From assembly GCF_008831285.2 (NCBI RefSeq), contig NC_045142.1, forward strand, positions 7,974,713 through 8,038,712: 64,000 nt of DNA. Direction: 5' to 3'. The notes beneath the pieces were generated by a model, which saw only the letters and a list, made by a program, of their open reading frames with translations, did no database searches and was not told the origin of the DNA. Position 1 is the stretch's first letter. Each line of letters opens with the position of its first letter. Both the position numbers and the translations under genes were made by a program. This document shows, one piece after another, positions 36,622-49,022 of this stretch. The DNA is from Nymphaea colorata (taxonomy: Eukaryota > Streptophyta > Magnoliopsida > Nymphaeales > Nymphaeaceae).

Positions 36622-39131
36622 TCAAATGAAGCTAGAGTGGGCTGGTCCTTTAGATAGACCAAGCCGGGTTTCCATCCCGTTATGCATGTCAACGGGCCTG
36701 AAGGTTTCTGATTCACGAGGATCTGCACACAAATAAACAAAGGAAACCAGGTTAGCTGAGAGAAGGAAGACTGTCGCTGATTGATCAGCACACGTTACAT
36801 TTCTAATGCAACTTCAAACAGGAAATTTACTTCTGGAGACCAAACTAATATTTATTGGAATAAGAGCTCTTTCCATTTTCGTTAAGACCAAGCTCCCGTA
36901 GAACTTGTGAAGAAAGAAATACTTGTCATTTTATTTAGGCCTACTGGGGAGGAAAGACATTTAGCCATTTACCATTCAGGTAATCTACGAAGCCAAAATC
37001 ATCCAGGCTACCCGTAAGTGCCTCCAAGCCAAGCATGGAAGACGGTAATGCACCTGGTGGCCGCTGGAATCTGCAGAGAAACATCACTTAATTAATCCAA
37101 AAAGTCACTAGTACTGGTGAACAGCAGAGTTTTGCAAGGAAGATTGTTGTAAACGTGCCATTTCGGATAAGAAGCTTGTAAATGATACTTGAGGAGATCC
37201 CTTTTCTACTTCTAACTTCTATAAGGACAAGCTGGGGCTGGCTGATGACTAATAAGAGCCTACCTCCCATCCCCAAGCTTTATTTATATTGAAAAAAGCA
37301 AACAACGTATTGAACAATTACAAGAGCTTTCACAATGATTTGCAGAGCTGAAGTCTAAGATGGAAACCTTACTAATCCAACTACCATTTCAACGAAATGA
37401 ATACAAAAAATAATTTCAGTATCAGTATGAAACAAGAAAAAGTTGAGTGCTGGGAACCATGGTTTGTGTTAGCTTAGAACCATATTACTTGGAAACAGGT
37501 AGGTGTCCCAGCATGCCATGAGACTGGTAAGCCTGTTTTTTCTTTTATCTTAGATTATACTGCATTAGGCAATATTACCCAGTCCTAGATGTATTTGAAG
37601 AAGAAAATATTCTATTAAACAAGCTGACCACATCCAAAACAGACTGGGCATTTGTAGCACTACAGCAACCATTCCATGGGCACAATCACCCATACTGAGT
37701 GGAAAAACGTTGTTTGAGATACCCATTGCCAATGCCAATATGCAGGTCTGATAACCAAGTTGAAACGTGCCTCCATCATCATCATCCCCACTGAGCTGTC
37801 TGATCAACGAAATGCATAAATGATCTGTTGTTTGTAAAAAATATCCACTACGCCATATCATTCTGTCTTAGACTCCAGTGGTCTTCTGTCGTTTACTTAA
37901 AATGATCAGCTGTTTGGGCCCAGCTTAAAATTATGGAGAGATAGAGTGCTACTAAGTTCAACCAACGGTAGAGCACAGATTCACCCTCGCAAGTAGTAAG
38001 GAGCACTACCGAAGTCAAAAAAAAAAATCTCTTTAAAGTCTTCTCTTATTTTGGAGGACAACGATTAGGCAAGCCAAACATACTATTGTTGCTTTCACAT
38101 GCTTCCAGAAACAATGAATTTATTTGGTTATTTATAACAGCTCATATATTATGAAACTTGACTATGGAAGGCTTCACTGTATCAGACACTTTAAGAATTA
38201 AAAACTGGTGATTTAGAAATCTAATCCAGATAACAAATTAACAATATTACATAGAAACACATCATTCAAAGATTTTAAAAGGAAAAAATATTATTGAATT
38301 GAAGTGAAGAAATTTCATCTTTACGTCGATCTGAGCATAAACAAGGAAGTTTTCATGATTAAAGAAATTGTCATTTGCAGACAAAATTAGAGTTAATAAA
38401 TAGTCGGATAGACTAATTTCTGGATGACATGATGATTTAAGCAAAATCAAGATAATGCAATCCAACAGGATGTTCATTAAAATGTAAATTAGCCATGCCT
38501 ATTAACATCCTGCATTCTTTGCTTAATTTCCAACAAAAAATATTCTTATTTTCTTGTAGCTTCTTCGGTTGTCAATATAGCTCCTTTTCCATGATGATCT
38601 ATTTTTCCTTTTTACAACAATAATTACCCCCAACTAGGTTACTCAACCATAACTCTATAATGAGGAATCCAGAACTTCATCACATAATGCAGAAGTAAAG
38701 CACAAAAAAATACATAAACTTGAGAAACATCCATTTAATCACTTGATGAAGAAGGAGGAAAATCCGAGGTCTTCTGTACAGTACCTGGAAAGAATCTGCC
38801 GATCGAGATCCATTCTCAAGTGGAACGCCGATCCGTAAGTGTTGCCAAGGATCATCCGCTTCGTTTCCGCCTGCTTCTTCACCGTCTAAGAAACAAACCA
38901 CCACGGACAGAAAAATCACACAAAATTGGACCGCAGCATGCCCCGGGAGAAATGCGAAAACCTAATTTTTTGAAGTTCATACAAGAGAAACGGGAGAAGG
39001 AAGAGTACCGAGTCGAGCGATTGCAGGGGGTGAGCAACGCCGAGCTCGTTCTTGACGCCCGAGAAGCCGAAACGGAGCGTGTCATGGACGCCTGCAACGT
39101 CGTGAGCCATCGATCTTGGCGCTCTCTCCAT
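36622..39131 (-). CDS. UMP1: Proteasome maturation factor UMP1, 4 exons, 140 aa
   Basis: Exons: 39131-39009, 38885-38785, 37070-36973, 36722-36622. All are GT-AG and join in frame to TGA. UMP1 is the chaperone of 20S proteasome assembly that binds half-proteasomes and is degraded on maturation. Family blocks run the whole length: AGVHDTLRFGFSGVKNELGVAHPL, GNTYGSAFHLRMDLDRQILSRFQRPPG, SSMLGLEALTGSLDDFGF and DPRESETFRPVDMHNGMETRLGLSKGP. Length equals that of plant UMP1 (about 141). Two in-frame starts exist, 39131 and 39110; the longer aligns better with plant homologues (ME......H.(V/I).GVHDTLRFG). The last intron (36723-36972) and second-to-last (37071-38784, 1.7 kb) hold no recognised gene. 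Confidence 0.95.
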
Positions 39132-39170
39132 CCCCCTTTCTTTCTCCCTCTAAAAGGGCAGGAAGAAGAG

Positions 39171-39180
39171 TATTTATAGG
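39171..39180 (-). promoter_or_regulatory. TATA box of UMP1
   Basis: CCTATAAATA on the coding strand lies 40-49 bases upstream of the first ATG (39131). With usual spacing, transcription would start near 39145, leaving a leader of only about 10-20 bases before ATG 39131 and about 35 before ATG 39110. Confidence 0.6.
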
Positions 39181-39307
39181 CGATGTGGACTTCAGGTGAG
39201 TGACTTCAGCAGCACGAAATGATACAAGGGCGCGGGGAAACGAGGGCCATCAGGTCTCTTTTAGAAAAGTGTTGCTCACCCCAAAAATATATAATCAACT
39301 ACTTATT

Positions 39308-39309
<2 letters not shown>

Positions 39310-39371
<62 letters not shown>
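39310..39371. repeat. (TA)n microsatellite
   Basis: About 30 TA units, 130 bases upstream of the UMP1 TATA box. Confidence 0.97.
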
Positions 39372-39372
<1 letters not shown>

Positions 39373-39545
39373 CTTTTTAAGTTGAATACAAAATTCATTG
39401 GGTTTCACATTTATATTTTGGTTCAATAGTTGTATCTTGCGATTAGACAATATTGATCCAAAATCATAGTTTGTATTCAATTAAAAACCAAGTTAAACTA
39501 GAAATTTCAACTTAATTGAATATTAGGGAACAATGATCTTCTAAG

Positions 39546-41470
39546 CAGTGGCGGAGCCAGAAATTTTTGGCTATGGGGCACTAGTAAATAGTTTGTGAAA
39601 AAATTTTCAAACTAAAATATATGTTATTTTAAAAATAAAGCAAATAAACATAATTAAGAACAAACTTACAGTGAGTCCCAACAAGCAAATCATATCATTA
39701 GTGTTATAGACAAAATTACGATTGGTCAATAACATCAAAATAGTCAATTGGATGATTGACTATGAACAAATTTACAATTAGCATAAAAAATAAATAAAAT
39801 GACTATAGTTATAAACAAATTTACAATTGGTCTCAAAAAGCAAGTAAAAAAAACTGTGTACAAAATTACATTTGGCCTAGCATAGAAGCAACGTGCAGGA
39901 CATTTGCCTGTTGCTGCTGCTGAACTACTTTGATTCAACTACTCTTGAATATGCTTGATACCTTATCAGACTCTACTCACTTTATGATGCAAAAAGATAT
40001 CCTTGGTGCATGATAGCATTGCCTTTATAACAAGATCAAACATATTAAAATTGATTTTCATTTCATTAACAGACAACTGCAATGCAAAGTATATTTCTGC
40101 AACAACATATTTCATGTATCCTGTCCAAAGCTATTTGGGTTGCATTTTTTGGTCGAATGACCATAGTTAAAGGATTGCATGAATAAGAGATTAAATATCC
40201 ACACATCAGATGCCACATGGGAATCTATAGATCAAACGTGAAGTCAGTCGTAGAACGGAGGAAGTTTCTTGAGGATTTTTAAAATTAAACCTGTACAATG
40301 TCTATTGAGCAGTTGGCATACTGTCTTTTTTATGATGTTACTTGCAAAAATCAGACATCATACTGTAAGATGTCTGTTGCGCAGTTGACATCCAAATCTG
40401 TAAGATGCTTAAAGTAAATGGCTAATGATATGGGGACTGGGGTTCATATTTGGCAAAGTTAGAGCAACTCATGTTTGCATCAAATATCTTAGGAAAGAGA
40501 CATTTTCTGGTGAATTTAAGAAGCAAAGGCCTCTGTCTAAAAACAAAATTTCCCCACCAACAGAAATGAAAAACACCTGATGCCATCCGACTCTTATCTA
40601 CAGCAACCTTTTCGTTGAGAGAAAGCTGGAGGATGGATTGTGCGTGCAGCTCAAACACTAGGCCTTTTTGAGGCGACATGTAAAAGTTGATAACTTGATG
40701 AGCATCAAAAACTCATAGCTCATGTGCACATGGCTTCCTAAGAAAGCTCGAAAAACTCAGTCTACCCAATAGCCAATGAAACTGTAAAGAGTGCCAGATC
40801 ATGGTCCGTTTACTTTCTTTTTCTACCTTAAAAGCAGCAAACTTACAGCTCACGGTTGATTCCGCAAGCTCCACTGTAAAATTTGATGGTGCCATAGTGG
40901 CATGCTGAACCTAAACATCTAATTTTTCTGGTACAACATACTTCCTTTGTATCAGTAGGCAATAAACGCAACAGCCAACAAGACAAAGTTGTTTATTATG
41001 ACTGCTGAACTGCGTTTGCACTCATCAAAACATTCCATATATATAAACAAGAATGCCGGAATTTTACATTCAAAGAAAGCAAAAACAGATGAAAAGCGTT
41101 GAAAAAGGGGGAAACAAATGAAAAGTGAAAACCCAACACCATTAAATGATTCATTCAATCATTAAGAAGAAGAAATCATTCAAGAAGAAGAAGCACCTGG
41201 CACCCGCCGCCCTTGGACTTATTGCGCCTTGCAGCCTTGCCCTTCTAGGCTTCGTCCCTTCTGCCCTTAGGCCTTCCTTTGAGTTTTACTTTTGGGTGAA
41301 ATTCCAATTTGGGCGGGCGACTGTTTTATGTTTTCTGGAGCTGGATTGCTGTGAACTGCTGAGACCCGATCCGTTTTGGCGTGGGCAACACGGGCGTGAG
41401 GCTGGGTTGAAGCTCCCATTCACATGGAGCTTTTTTGGGCTGCGCCTGCCCCACGCTGGCTCCGCCACTG
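39546..41470. mobile_element. 1.9-kb hAT-family element, non-autonomous
   Basis: The ends are CAGTGGCGGAGCCAG and CTGGCTCCGCCACTG, perfect 15-bp terminal inverted repeats of the hAT type. CTTCTAAG occurs on both sides (39538-39545 and 41471-41478), an exact 8-bp target-site duplication. The two ends have different interiors: an AT-rich left part (39600-40400) and a GC-richer right part (41200-41460). No transposase is recognisable. Two short minus-strand frames (40713-40895 and 40422-40679) are open but unrecognised, so a captured fragment is possible. The intact duplication and ends suggest a fairly recent insertion. Confidence 0.9.
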
Positions 41471-41478
41471 CTTCTAAG

Positions 41479-42100
41479 CAATAATCTATATTGGACTAAG
41501 TGATCAGAGTGAATTTTGAGACGTTTAAACTGAGAAAGTCAAGAGATTAACATTTGTTTGCTTAAAATGAGATTACTATCCCCGCAAGATGTAAGAGGTT
41601 TACTAAGCAATAATCTCTCCTCTATTCAAACTTTGGGTTTACTAAAATCACCTAGTAAGTTGTAAGAGGGAAACGTAAAAGTAGTTGAAAACTTAATTTG
41701 GATCAAGTCTTAGTCCTAGCATTATGTTCTTCAACATTTCTCACTGCATGTACCGTAAGAATTTGGTTGTTGGGGCTCAACTTCATGCAAAAAAAGAACA
41801 AAAGGAGGTTTGGGTTTTATACAAGTAATTTCAAACCTTGAAAGGTTGTTAAGAGTTCAAACAAATATTGAATCAAAGTCAATTTTGCGGCAATGGTTTG
41901 CTATGTTCCTATATTCAGCCTTAGCACTCGATCTAGCAACACTATGTTGCTTTTTAGCAATTCAAGACACACATTTTGCCCCAAGAAATACACAAACCCG
42001 ATTATTGATCTTCTTATTTGTTGGCATCCAACCCAATCAAAATATCAAAAGACATAAATCAAGACTACTTTGATGTAAAATTTGAAGTCTCATGCCAATA
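41479..42100. other. Unassigned DNA between the hAT element and copia remnants
   Basis: AT-rich with scattered CTAAGCAATAATCT words. A plus-strand frame at 41810-42073 is open, but its minus strand resembles the tail of a copia polyprotein more than any gene. Nothing is firmly supported. Confidence 0.3.
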
Positions 42101-43460
42101 GTCTCTTTAATATATCACAGTGTATGCTTTATGGAAATGATTTGCATGTGGTTGATGGATAAATTCACTCACATAGTTCAAAACAAAAGAAATCTAGAAA
42201 GCATAACATATTGAAAAGAACCCACTATCTTCCTATAGAGAGTTGGATCATGAAAGACCTTATTCCCCTGTGCTTGCCGAGGTGCCTTGGAACTCATGGG
42301 AGTGTTGGTAGGTTTACAATCTTCCAATTTTCGCTCTTTCAAGAATATCTTTAATATATTTAGATTAATGGCACAAGAAAATTCCATATGGGTTCCATGT
42401 GATTTCAATGCCCAAAAAAGTATGTGTCGGCGAATGTCCATGACTGAAAATTTCTTATTTAAGCTTGAAAATAAATTATTCTAATATGACTCTACAGTCT
42501 CCTATAAGCACCATATGAACAATACAAACAAGCAATTAACTTATAGTTTTTGAATTCTGGCGTAGGATGAAACCATATCAAGAAGAAAAGAGCTAAATAA
42601 CCAGGCTCGAGAGGCTTGTTTCAATCCATAAAGCGAATGTTTGGGTTTTGAAGAATTTTTGTAACCCATTGATTGTAGCTTATGTATGTCTTCAATGCTA
42701 TCATGAAGCAAGACATTTTTAATGTCCAAGTGCCTTATTTTCCACTATTTGATTAGGGCAATAGTAAGAACAATGTGAATTCTAGTTGGTCACTTGACAG
42801 GAAAAGGTTTCATGAAAATCCATTCCTTCAATTTGATTAAAACTGCTTGCTACCAAACAAAATTTCAATTTACCTAGGCTGTCGTTAGCTTTAAGCTTGA
42901 TCTTTAAAACCCATTTTGATCAAACTATGTTCATGTTGAGATCACAAGGAACCAATCTCCAGGTTTTGGTTTATGATAAAGCTCTTGTTTCTTCATCCAT
43001 GGCTTCTTTCCATCCATGGTGTTAGAGAGCATGTTGAATAGGCTGGGGTTCTCTTGAAATTTCAAGGCACAAAGGATTTTTTGTATTTATGATTTGATTT
43101 ACATGTTCCCACCATGGACCGGGTAATCACGGTTCTAGAGGGGACAACATTGGGGTAGACGTCGAAGGAGCTTCATTGTGGACATGGAGTAAACATTCAT
43201 TTTCCTCTTGTGGCTGCATCTCATTAGAATTAGGATCAACATTGACCTTAAAAGATTTTAGAGAGTAAAGGAGAGCACACACATCAATAAATGCACAAGA
43301 GATTTTTACGCTGTTTGGTCTTGGACCTACATCCACAGAGAAATAAACCTCTCAGTTCTTTTATTCTATTTCTTGAGTTTTTACATACTATACATTCTAT
43401 ATACATCCCAAATAGTCGTGGTAAGCACCAACATCCTTTTCAATGTCAAAAAGCTTTTCT
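42100..43460 (-). pseudogene. Ty1/copia retrotransposon remnant B (integrase end, RT, RNase H start)
   Basis: On the minus strand, in order: an integrase-tail piece (LPRLFGMY, near 43400), a linker rich in Pro/Ser/Thr (43336-43127), the RT opening block WKEAMDEETRALS near 43010, KPKHSLYGLKQASRAW (42650-42600), and a stretch with TNTPM and DPTLYRKIVGSFQYV leading into RNase H (42441-42200). The blocks follow the copia pol order but are broken by stops and frame changes. It carries its own RT, so it is a second element rather than the tail of remnant A. Terminal repeats were not found. Confidence 0.75.
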
Positions 43461-43525
43461 TCCTTTTATGTTGGATTCACTACTGAATCTAATAAGGAAA
43501 TTCCTCTTCTTCAGAGTAAGCTTCC

Positions 43526-46500
43526 TTACTTGATGTTTGACCCTCCTTTAGCAGCTTCATCTCTTTCTATTTTGAAGAGAACCATTGGACCTTCATTTCT
43601 GTTAACACCCCTCATTAATCTCACTGTATCATTGATAAGGTTGAGCTTGGTGACATTTAATTTTGGTACAATTACACCATTATACTTCTTCAACAAAGGC
43701 TTCATCATGATATCAACAATTTGGTCCTTGGTTGAAATATATTGAATGGATAATTCTCCTTTTGCTAGCTTGTCTCTAACAAAATGAAGATTAGTTTTAA
43801 TATGCTTGCATCAATAATGATATATGGGATGTGATGGTAGATATGAAGCTCCAACATTGTCGCACCAAACAATTGTCTACCTTGATGATTTGATTCCAAG
43901 CTCTTGTAGTAAGAATTGGATCCAAATAATTTCAGCTGTTATGTTTGCAATGACATTATATTATGCTTCTATGCTTGATTGGAAGACCACATTTTGTTTC
44001 TTAGAACTCCATGAAACTAGGGTTTCTCTAAAAAAAAACAATGTACTCACTTGTAGATTTTCTATCATTTGAGCAACCGGCCCAGTCGGCATCGCTATAT
44101 GCTGAAATGTTCATATTCATGTAAGATTTTAGGCACAATCCATAGTCAAAAGTCTACATTAGGTACCATAAAATTCTTTTTACTACCGCCCAATGGATGT
44201 CAATGGGATTATGCACATATTGATAGACTTTATTAACTGCGAAAGAGATACTTGGTGTAGTCATTGTAGCATATTGTAGTGCTCAAACAATGCTTCTGTA
44301 TAGACTTGGATCCTAAAAAGTGAATCCTGATTATAGGTTTAGCTCCTATCATTTTGCTTTCTTGAGTAACTCTAAAACATATTTTTGCTAAGATAAAATT
44401 AGACCATGAGATGTATTTTTCACTTCAATCCCCAAAAATAATGTAGATTGCCTAAGTCTTTGACTGTTAACTCTGATATGAATGATGATATAAGTCTTTG
44501 AATATGCGAATTAGAGCTTCTTGTCACTATGATATGATCTACATAGGTGAAGACATATACCACCACACTTGTTTCTCTATAGATAAATAATGACGTGTTT
44601 ACCTTGGCTCCTTGAAGTCCCATCTCGAGAAAAAAAAAAACATTTAGGCAAGAAAACTAGGCATTTGGGGTTTGTTTTAAGTCATAGAGAGCACTATGTA
44701 ATTTGCAAACATGATTAGGATAATTCTTGTCTTCAAATGCTGGTGGTTGACACACATACACCTCTTCTTCTAACGTACTATGAAAAAAAGCATTTTGGAT
44801 ATCTAGTTGATTAATTTCCCATTTGTAACTTAAAGCAGTAGTGAGCACCATTTCAATAGTTGTGGGTTGGTCTACTGAATGGCTTCTTTTTAGTGCTCGT
44901 TAGCGAGGGCCTCTTGGAGAGCATTGGGTTCAGTGTCAATGGTTGGATTGAGGGATGTAGATAGGATCAAGGGATGCATTGTTGTAACATGGGACTCACA
45001 GTTCATATATTTGGTATTGGGTTTGACAATACCAACTTGAGATTCAGTTGTCATCCTACGTGTCCTAATAAGTTCAGTTGTAGGCTGAACAATTTTAGGC
45101 TCAATATTGCTTTCGTGATCCTCGGTTGGAGGTTGGTTGACTAAGGGACCAGGGTGGTCTATGGTTCCAATAGCTTGAATTATATTGGGATCAATACAGA
45201 GAACAAGTGGTGGTGACGGATTACTAGAAACATGATCAACATCTTGCTTTTCTTCCTTAAAGGAGAACACTACTTCATTGACAACAACATGACGTGAAAT
45301 AAAGTTTTTCTTATTCTTTAAATTCATGCAATAGTAGCCCTTGTATTGAGATGCATACCCAAGAAAAGCACATCTTTCATATCTAAATTCAAGCTTGTGA
45401 TTCACATATGGTCACAAGTAATGGTGGGCATGCGATTAATAAGATAAACAACAAAACTAAAATCATAAGACCAATAATTTTTAAGAACATTTGCTTCATC
45501 TAACAAAGACAAACCAGTTTCAACAATATGTCTTTGTCGCCCTTCAGCATTTCCATTCTGTTCAAGGGTGTGTTGGCAGTTATACCATTCTTAGACAACA
45601 AGAATTGTAAAGCCAAAATATTCTCCACCCCTATCAGAATGTAAAATACTTGATCTTGTGTGCTGTATGATTTTCAGCAAGAGCTTTTAAAAATTTAAAG
45701 GCAACTTTAACGTCAGTTTTTAACTTAAACAAATAAATTCATATGTACCTCAAAAAGGCATCAATGAAAATAAAATAATAATAATAACCATTTGTACTCT
45801 TGATCGGGGTAGGATCCTAGACATCAGAGTACACAATATCATAAGGTTTTTGTGCCTTGTAAGTTAGTTTGAAAAGGAAGTTTATGGCTTTTCATCTTAT
45901 GATAACCCTCACACAAAGAAGTAGTAAGTAAGACATTATGACATAAATCAAAACTATTTAGAGCATGCCTAACCATAGCAAAATCTGGATGGCCAAGTCT
46001 TTTGTGCCAAGTCTCCAATGACTTTTTCTCACTACTCATGGCCTCTTTATTCTTGTTGGCAAAATTAATTTTGTAAAGGCCATTATGGCTGGTTCCTTGC
46101 TGCAACACCTTCCCGAACTGGTCCTTAACATAACACATGTCAGGAAGGAATTTAATATAGATATTATTATCTCAACAAAATATTTGTATAAAAAGCAAAT
46201 CTCCAGTTATGCTTGGAAAATGCAAAATATAATTTAAAATCAAATCATTACAAAGCAAGGCATGGTTGAATTAGTATGGAGGATAGGCAAACCTATTCCT
46301 TCGCCAACGTTTAGTGTGTCCCTTCCTTGATAGCCTGAGTGCACCAATAGATTATTGATGTCATTAGTGACAGGGTAGGTTGCAGGGTACCAATTGTCCT
46401 CTCCAACCTACTGGTCTGAAGCACTTCTAGAGGTGACATGAAAGGCTTGAGGTTTGTGCTCTTGTTCTTAACAAGATTTAGGTGTAGCAGTTTTTAGTTA

Positions 46501-47090
46501 CATGTCCTACCTTCTCACAAATTTGGCATACTGGATGTTCCTTCCCTTGAAAATTTCTATTTTGTTGTAATAGTTTTTGCCTTGACTACGGTTTGCTGCT
46601 TCTCGTTGTTATTTTTGAAGTTTGCAACTGGTAGTTCAATGTCATCATCATGGTTCTTTAAGATGACTTCTTGCATAAGAGAAGTCCATGGTGGTCATTC
46701 AAGCAAACATACTCTATGCATGTCTCCATAATGGTTTTAAATGGAAGATATTCACTAGGCAAGCTTCTAAGAATGTATAAAACTAAATTATCTTCATCAA
46801 CAAGCTTGGAAACAATAGCTAATTGATGATATATAGATTTTGCCTTTTGAATATATGCATCCATAGACATGTTCCTTTTCTTTAAATCTTGCAGTTGAGA
46901 TTGTTAACTGCATGATTTTAGAACGTGAATGAGCCGCATAAGAAGATTTCAAAGAATTCCATACTTCTGTTGAAGATGTTAGACCAATAATTTGAGTTTC
47001 AGACAATGATGACTTCATCCAACTTAGTAATATCTGGTCTTGACACAGCCAGTTGAGATAGTCTTGATTGAGCTCTGAATGACCTTAAGG
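43526..47090 (-). pseudogene. Ty1/copia retrotransposon remnant A (gag to RNase H end)
   Basis: Minus-strand order: gag (47090-46660, WNSLKSSYAAHSRSKIMQL), zinc knuckle CQICEKVGHVTKNC near 46500-46540, protease region near 46360-46420, GAG-pre-integrase ETWHKRLGHPDFAMV (46040-45960), integrase tail CAFLGYASQYKGYYC (45380-45310), RT (44851-44420: INQLDIQNAFFHSTLEEEVYV, then YVDHIIVTRSSN in place of YVDD), RNase H (44070-43830) and the C-terminal KHIKTNLHFVRDKLAKGEL block (43810-43740). Stops and frameshifts break it throughout, and the protease lacks its Asp-Ser-Gly. It is an inactive remnant; the gag N-terminus and terminal repeats are not visible. Confidence 0.85.
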
Positions 47091-49022
47091 TCGGGGAAAG
47101 AGGGAACTTCGGCTCAGCTCAGCTCAGCTCACTTAAGCAGTGGGATTAACTTCCAGCTTAACTGAGTGGACCACAAAGTCCACCAAGTTAATTTTTAACA
47201 ACCGAACTCTCCATAGAAGACATCCTACTTCCCCTTGTTGTTGTCGGGGAACAGTGGCATAGCCACATTGTGGCTGCCATAGGCACTTGCCCACACCAGC
47301 TTCTTAAAAGTTTTTTATTTTTAAATAGAAATTTTAAATATTTATTGTTATATATATATATAAGTGCCCCACCAGATTTGAGTTTGTTTAAACAAGTGCT
47401 CCTCCAGCCAATTTTTCTGGCTCCGCCACTGGTCGGGGAATTAATTAGTGTTTATAAAGATCAGTTTGTAAATCAAATTGGCAGGCTGCTCATTCAATCA
47501 GTAAATCAGTCAGTTCACCGATTCATGCAAATCAGTTATGAATAGGCCAAAAATGTTAATATCATCTATAAAAAATGATATAAAAGGCATACAAAAAGTA
47601 ATTAAAAATAAAATAATTCAAAATATATTAAAAACTAGTGGAAACGTGACATTTGAAACCCTTAAAATGGCCAATAGGCAGATTCAACCTGAACCAGATA
47701 GAGTGGTCTAACTCCATAAACAAGTTGGTTGAGCTCAGTCAGTTCCATTTCTAAAATGGTTTTTTTCACTTTCTATGACCGAACTGCAAACAGCATAATC
47801 GGTCACCTTTTTGGATCAAATGAACGAAATTTCCTTAAAACTGGCCTTGTTCAGATAATTGTGCTCTTCGAATTCAGATTCTAGGTTTCTCTCCACGAGT
47901 TTTATTTAGTTAATCATTTGTGTATCTTCTGGCGTTCCTATTCTTTAGAACAAATTTTGGGAATCAAACTTATTCCATTGACCAGGCTGCTCTTTAATCT
48001 AAATATATAAATCATTGTAACTCGTTTATTTCTAGTAGGTGCTCAAAGATAATTGTTCCTGGCAAATGGAATTCTTCTAGTTATATGTGAAGCATCATAG
48101 TGATGTCCAAAACAAAATGCACATTTTAATGAGAGGCTTTTTGTTGTTGGTGTCATTATAACATTTATTTTCGGCTTGATAAATTGGATTTGGCCAAATA
48201 AATACTAAGAAACCCCTCAAATACCAAACTCTTGACCTCCATGGACTTGAAGGTCTTGAAAGCCTACCCACCAAGATAGGTGTAGGGAGACCTGTCTTGA
48301 TACTTGATCCTTTTTTGCTGCATTGCAAGCCGTTCATTTTCAACTCTTGACAGGTGAACAAAATGAGTATTTCATCCTACTGCTCAACAAGAAAGTCGAA
48401 ATCCCCACCTCTTCCACCCATCCTCCTATTTTTCAACTCCCGAAAAACGTTTTCACAAAAAGCCACAAAAAGTTAGCTGGCAGGAGCAAGTAAACAGAAC
48501 AGCAATGTTGAATGCCAATTGCACAGGATGCATTTAGCAATTCAAGGAAGGGAACTTCGGTGGTTCCGAAAATACAACAAGACATTGGGGGTGAATTGGA
48601 AATTCTTTAACCAAATAAAGCTGTCATTATAACCGTTTAGTGTCCAACCGTCCAAACCCTGTTTAAATTCAAACCCACCGACACCCCCTCCTTTTAAGTC
48701 TCCCTCCCTTCTCGGGCTCCTAGAGGAGGAGCTTCGAGGGACTCGGTCTATGCCAAGAAACCCTTTCCCTCCCCTCTCTTGAGCCATTCTCCCGTTGATC
48801 ACCTCCTGTGCTCCCCCACGGCCAGGAATTGCTTTCTTCCTGTCTGGAAGCCTTCTGAATCAGAAAAAGAACAAACCAATGCTCCCCACATGACAGAACC
48901 AAAGAATTCAATGCAGAAAATGCGTCACATGGACATGAGGAAGGTTTTCCCTTCATAAAAGCTACTGCCCACAAAGCCCCAGCATCGAAGGCCCGTTGAA
49001 ACTGGGCGATTTATCCAGGGAA
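47091..49022. other. Intergenic region upstream of the COBRA-like gene
   Basis: It contains a TCAGC simple repeat (about 47110-47135), the MITE at 47252, AT-rich DNA and, from 48650, a CT-rich stretch just upstream of the COBRA-like gene. TTCATAAAAG at about 48952 is a weak TATA-like word. No other gene is supported. Confidence 0.4.
47252..47431. mobile_element. hAT-like MITE, 180 bp
   Basis: It begins CAGTGGCATAGCCAC and ends CTGGCTCCGCCACTG, inverted ends with the same 15-bp right terminus as the element at 39546. The 9 bases GTCGGGGAA occur on both sides (47243-47251 and 47432-47440), covering the 8-bp duplication expected for hAT. The interior is AT-rich. It is non-coding. Confidence 0.85.

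Noticed and set aside
43291-44072. Plus-strand frames of 80-100 codons
   Set aside because: They are antisense to copia integrase and RNase H blocks on the minus strand.
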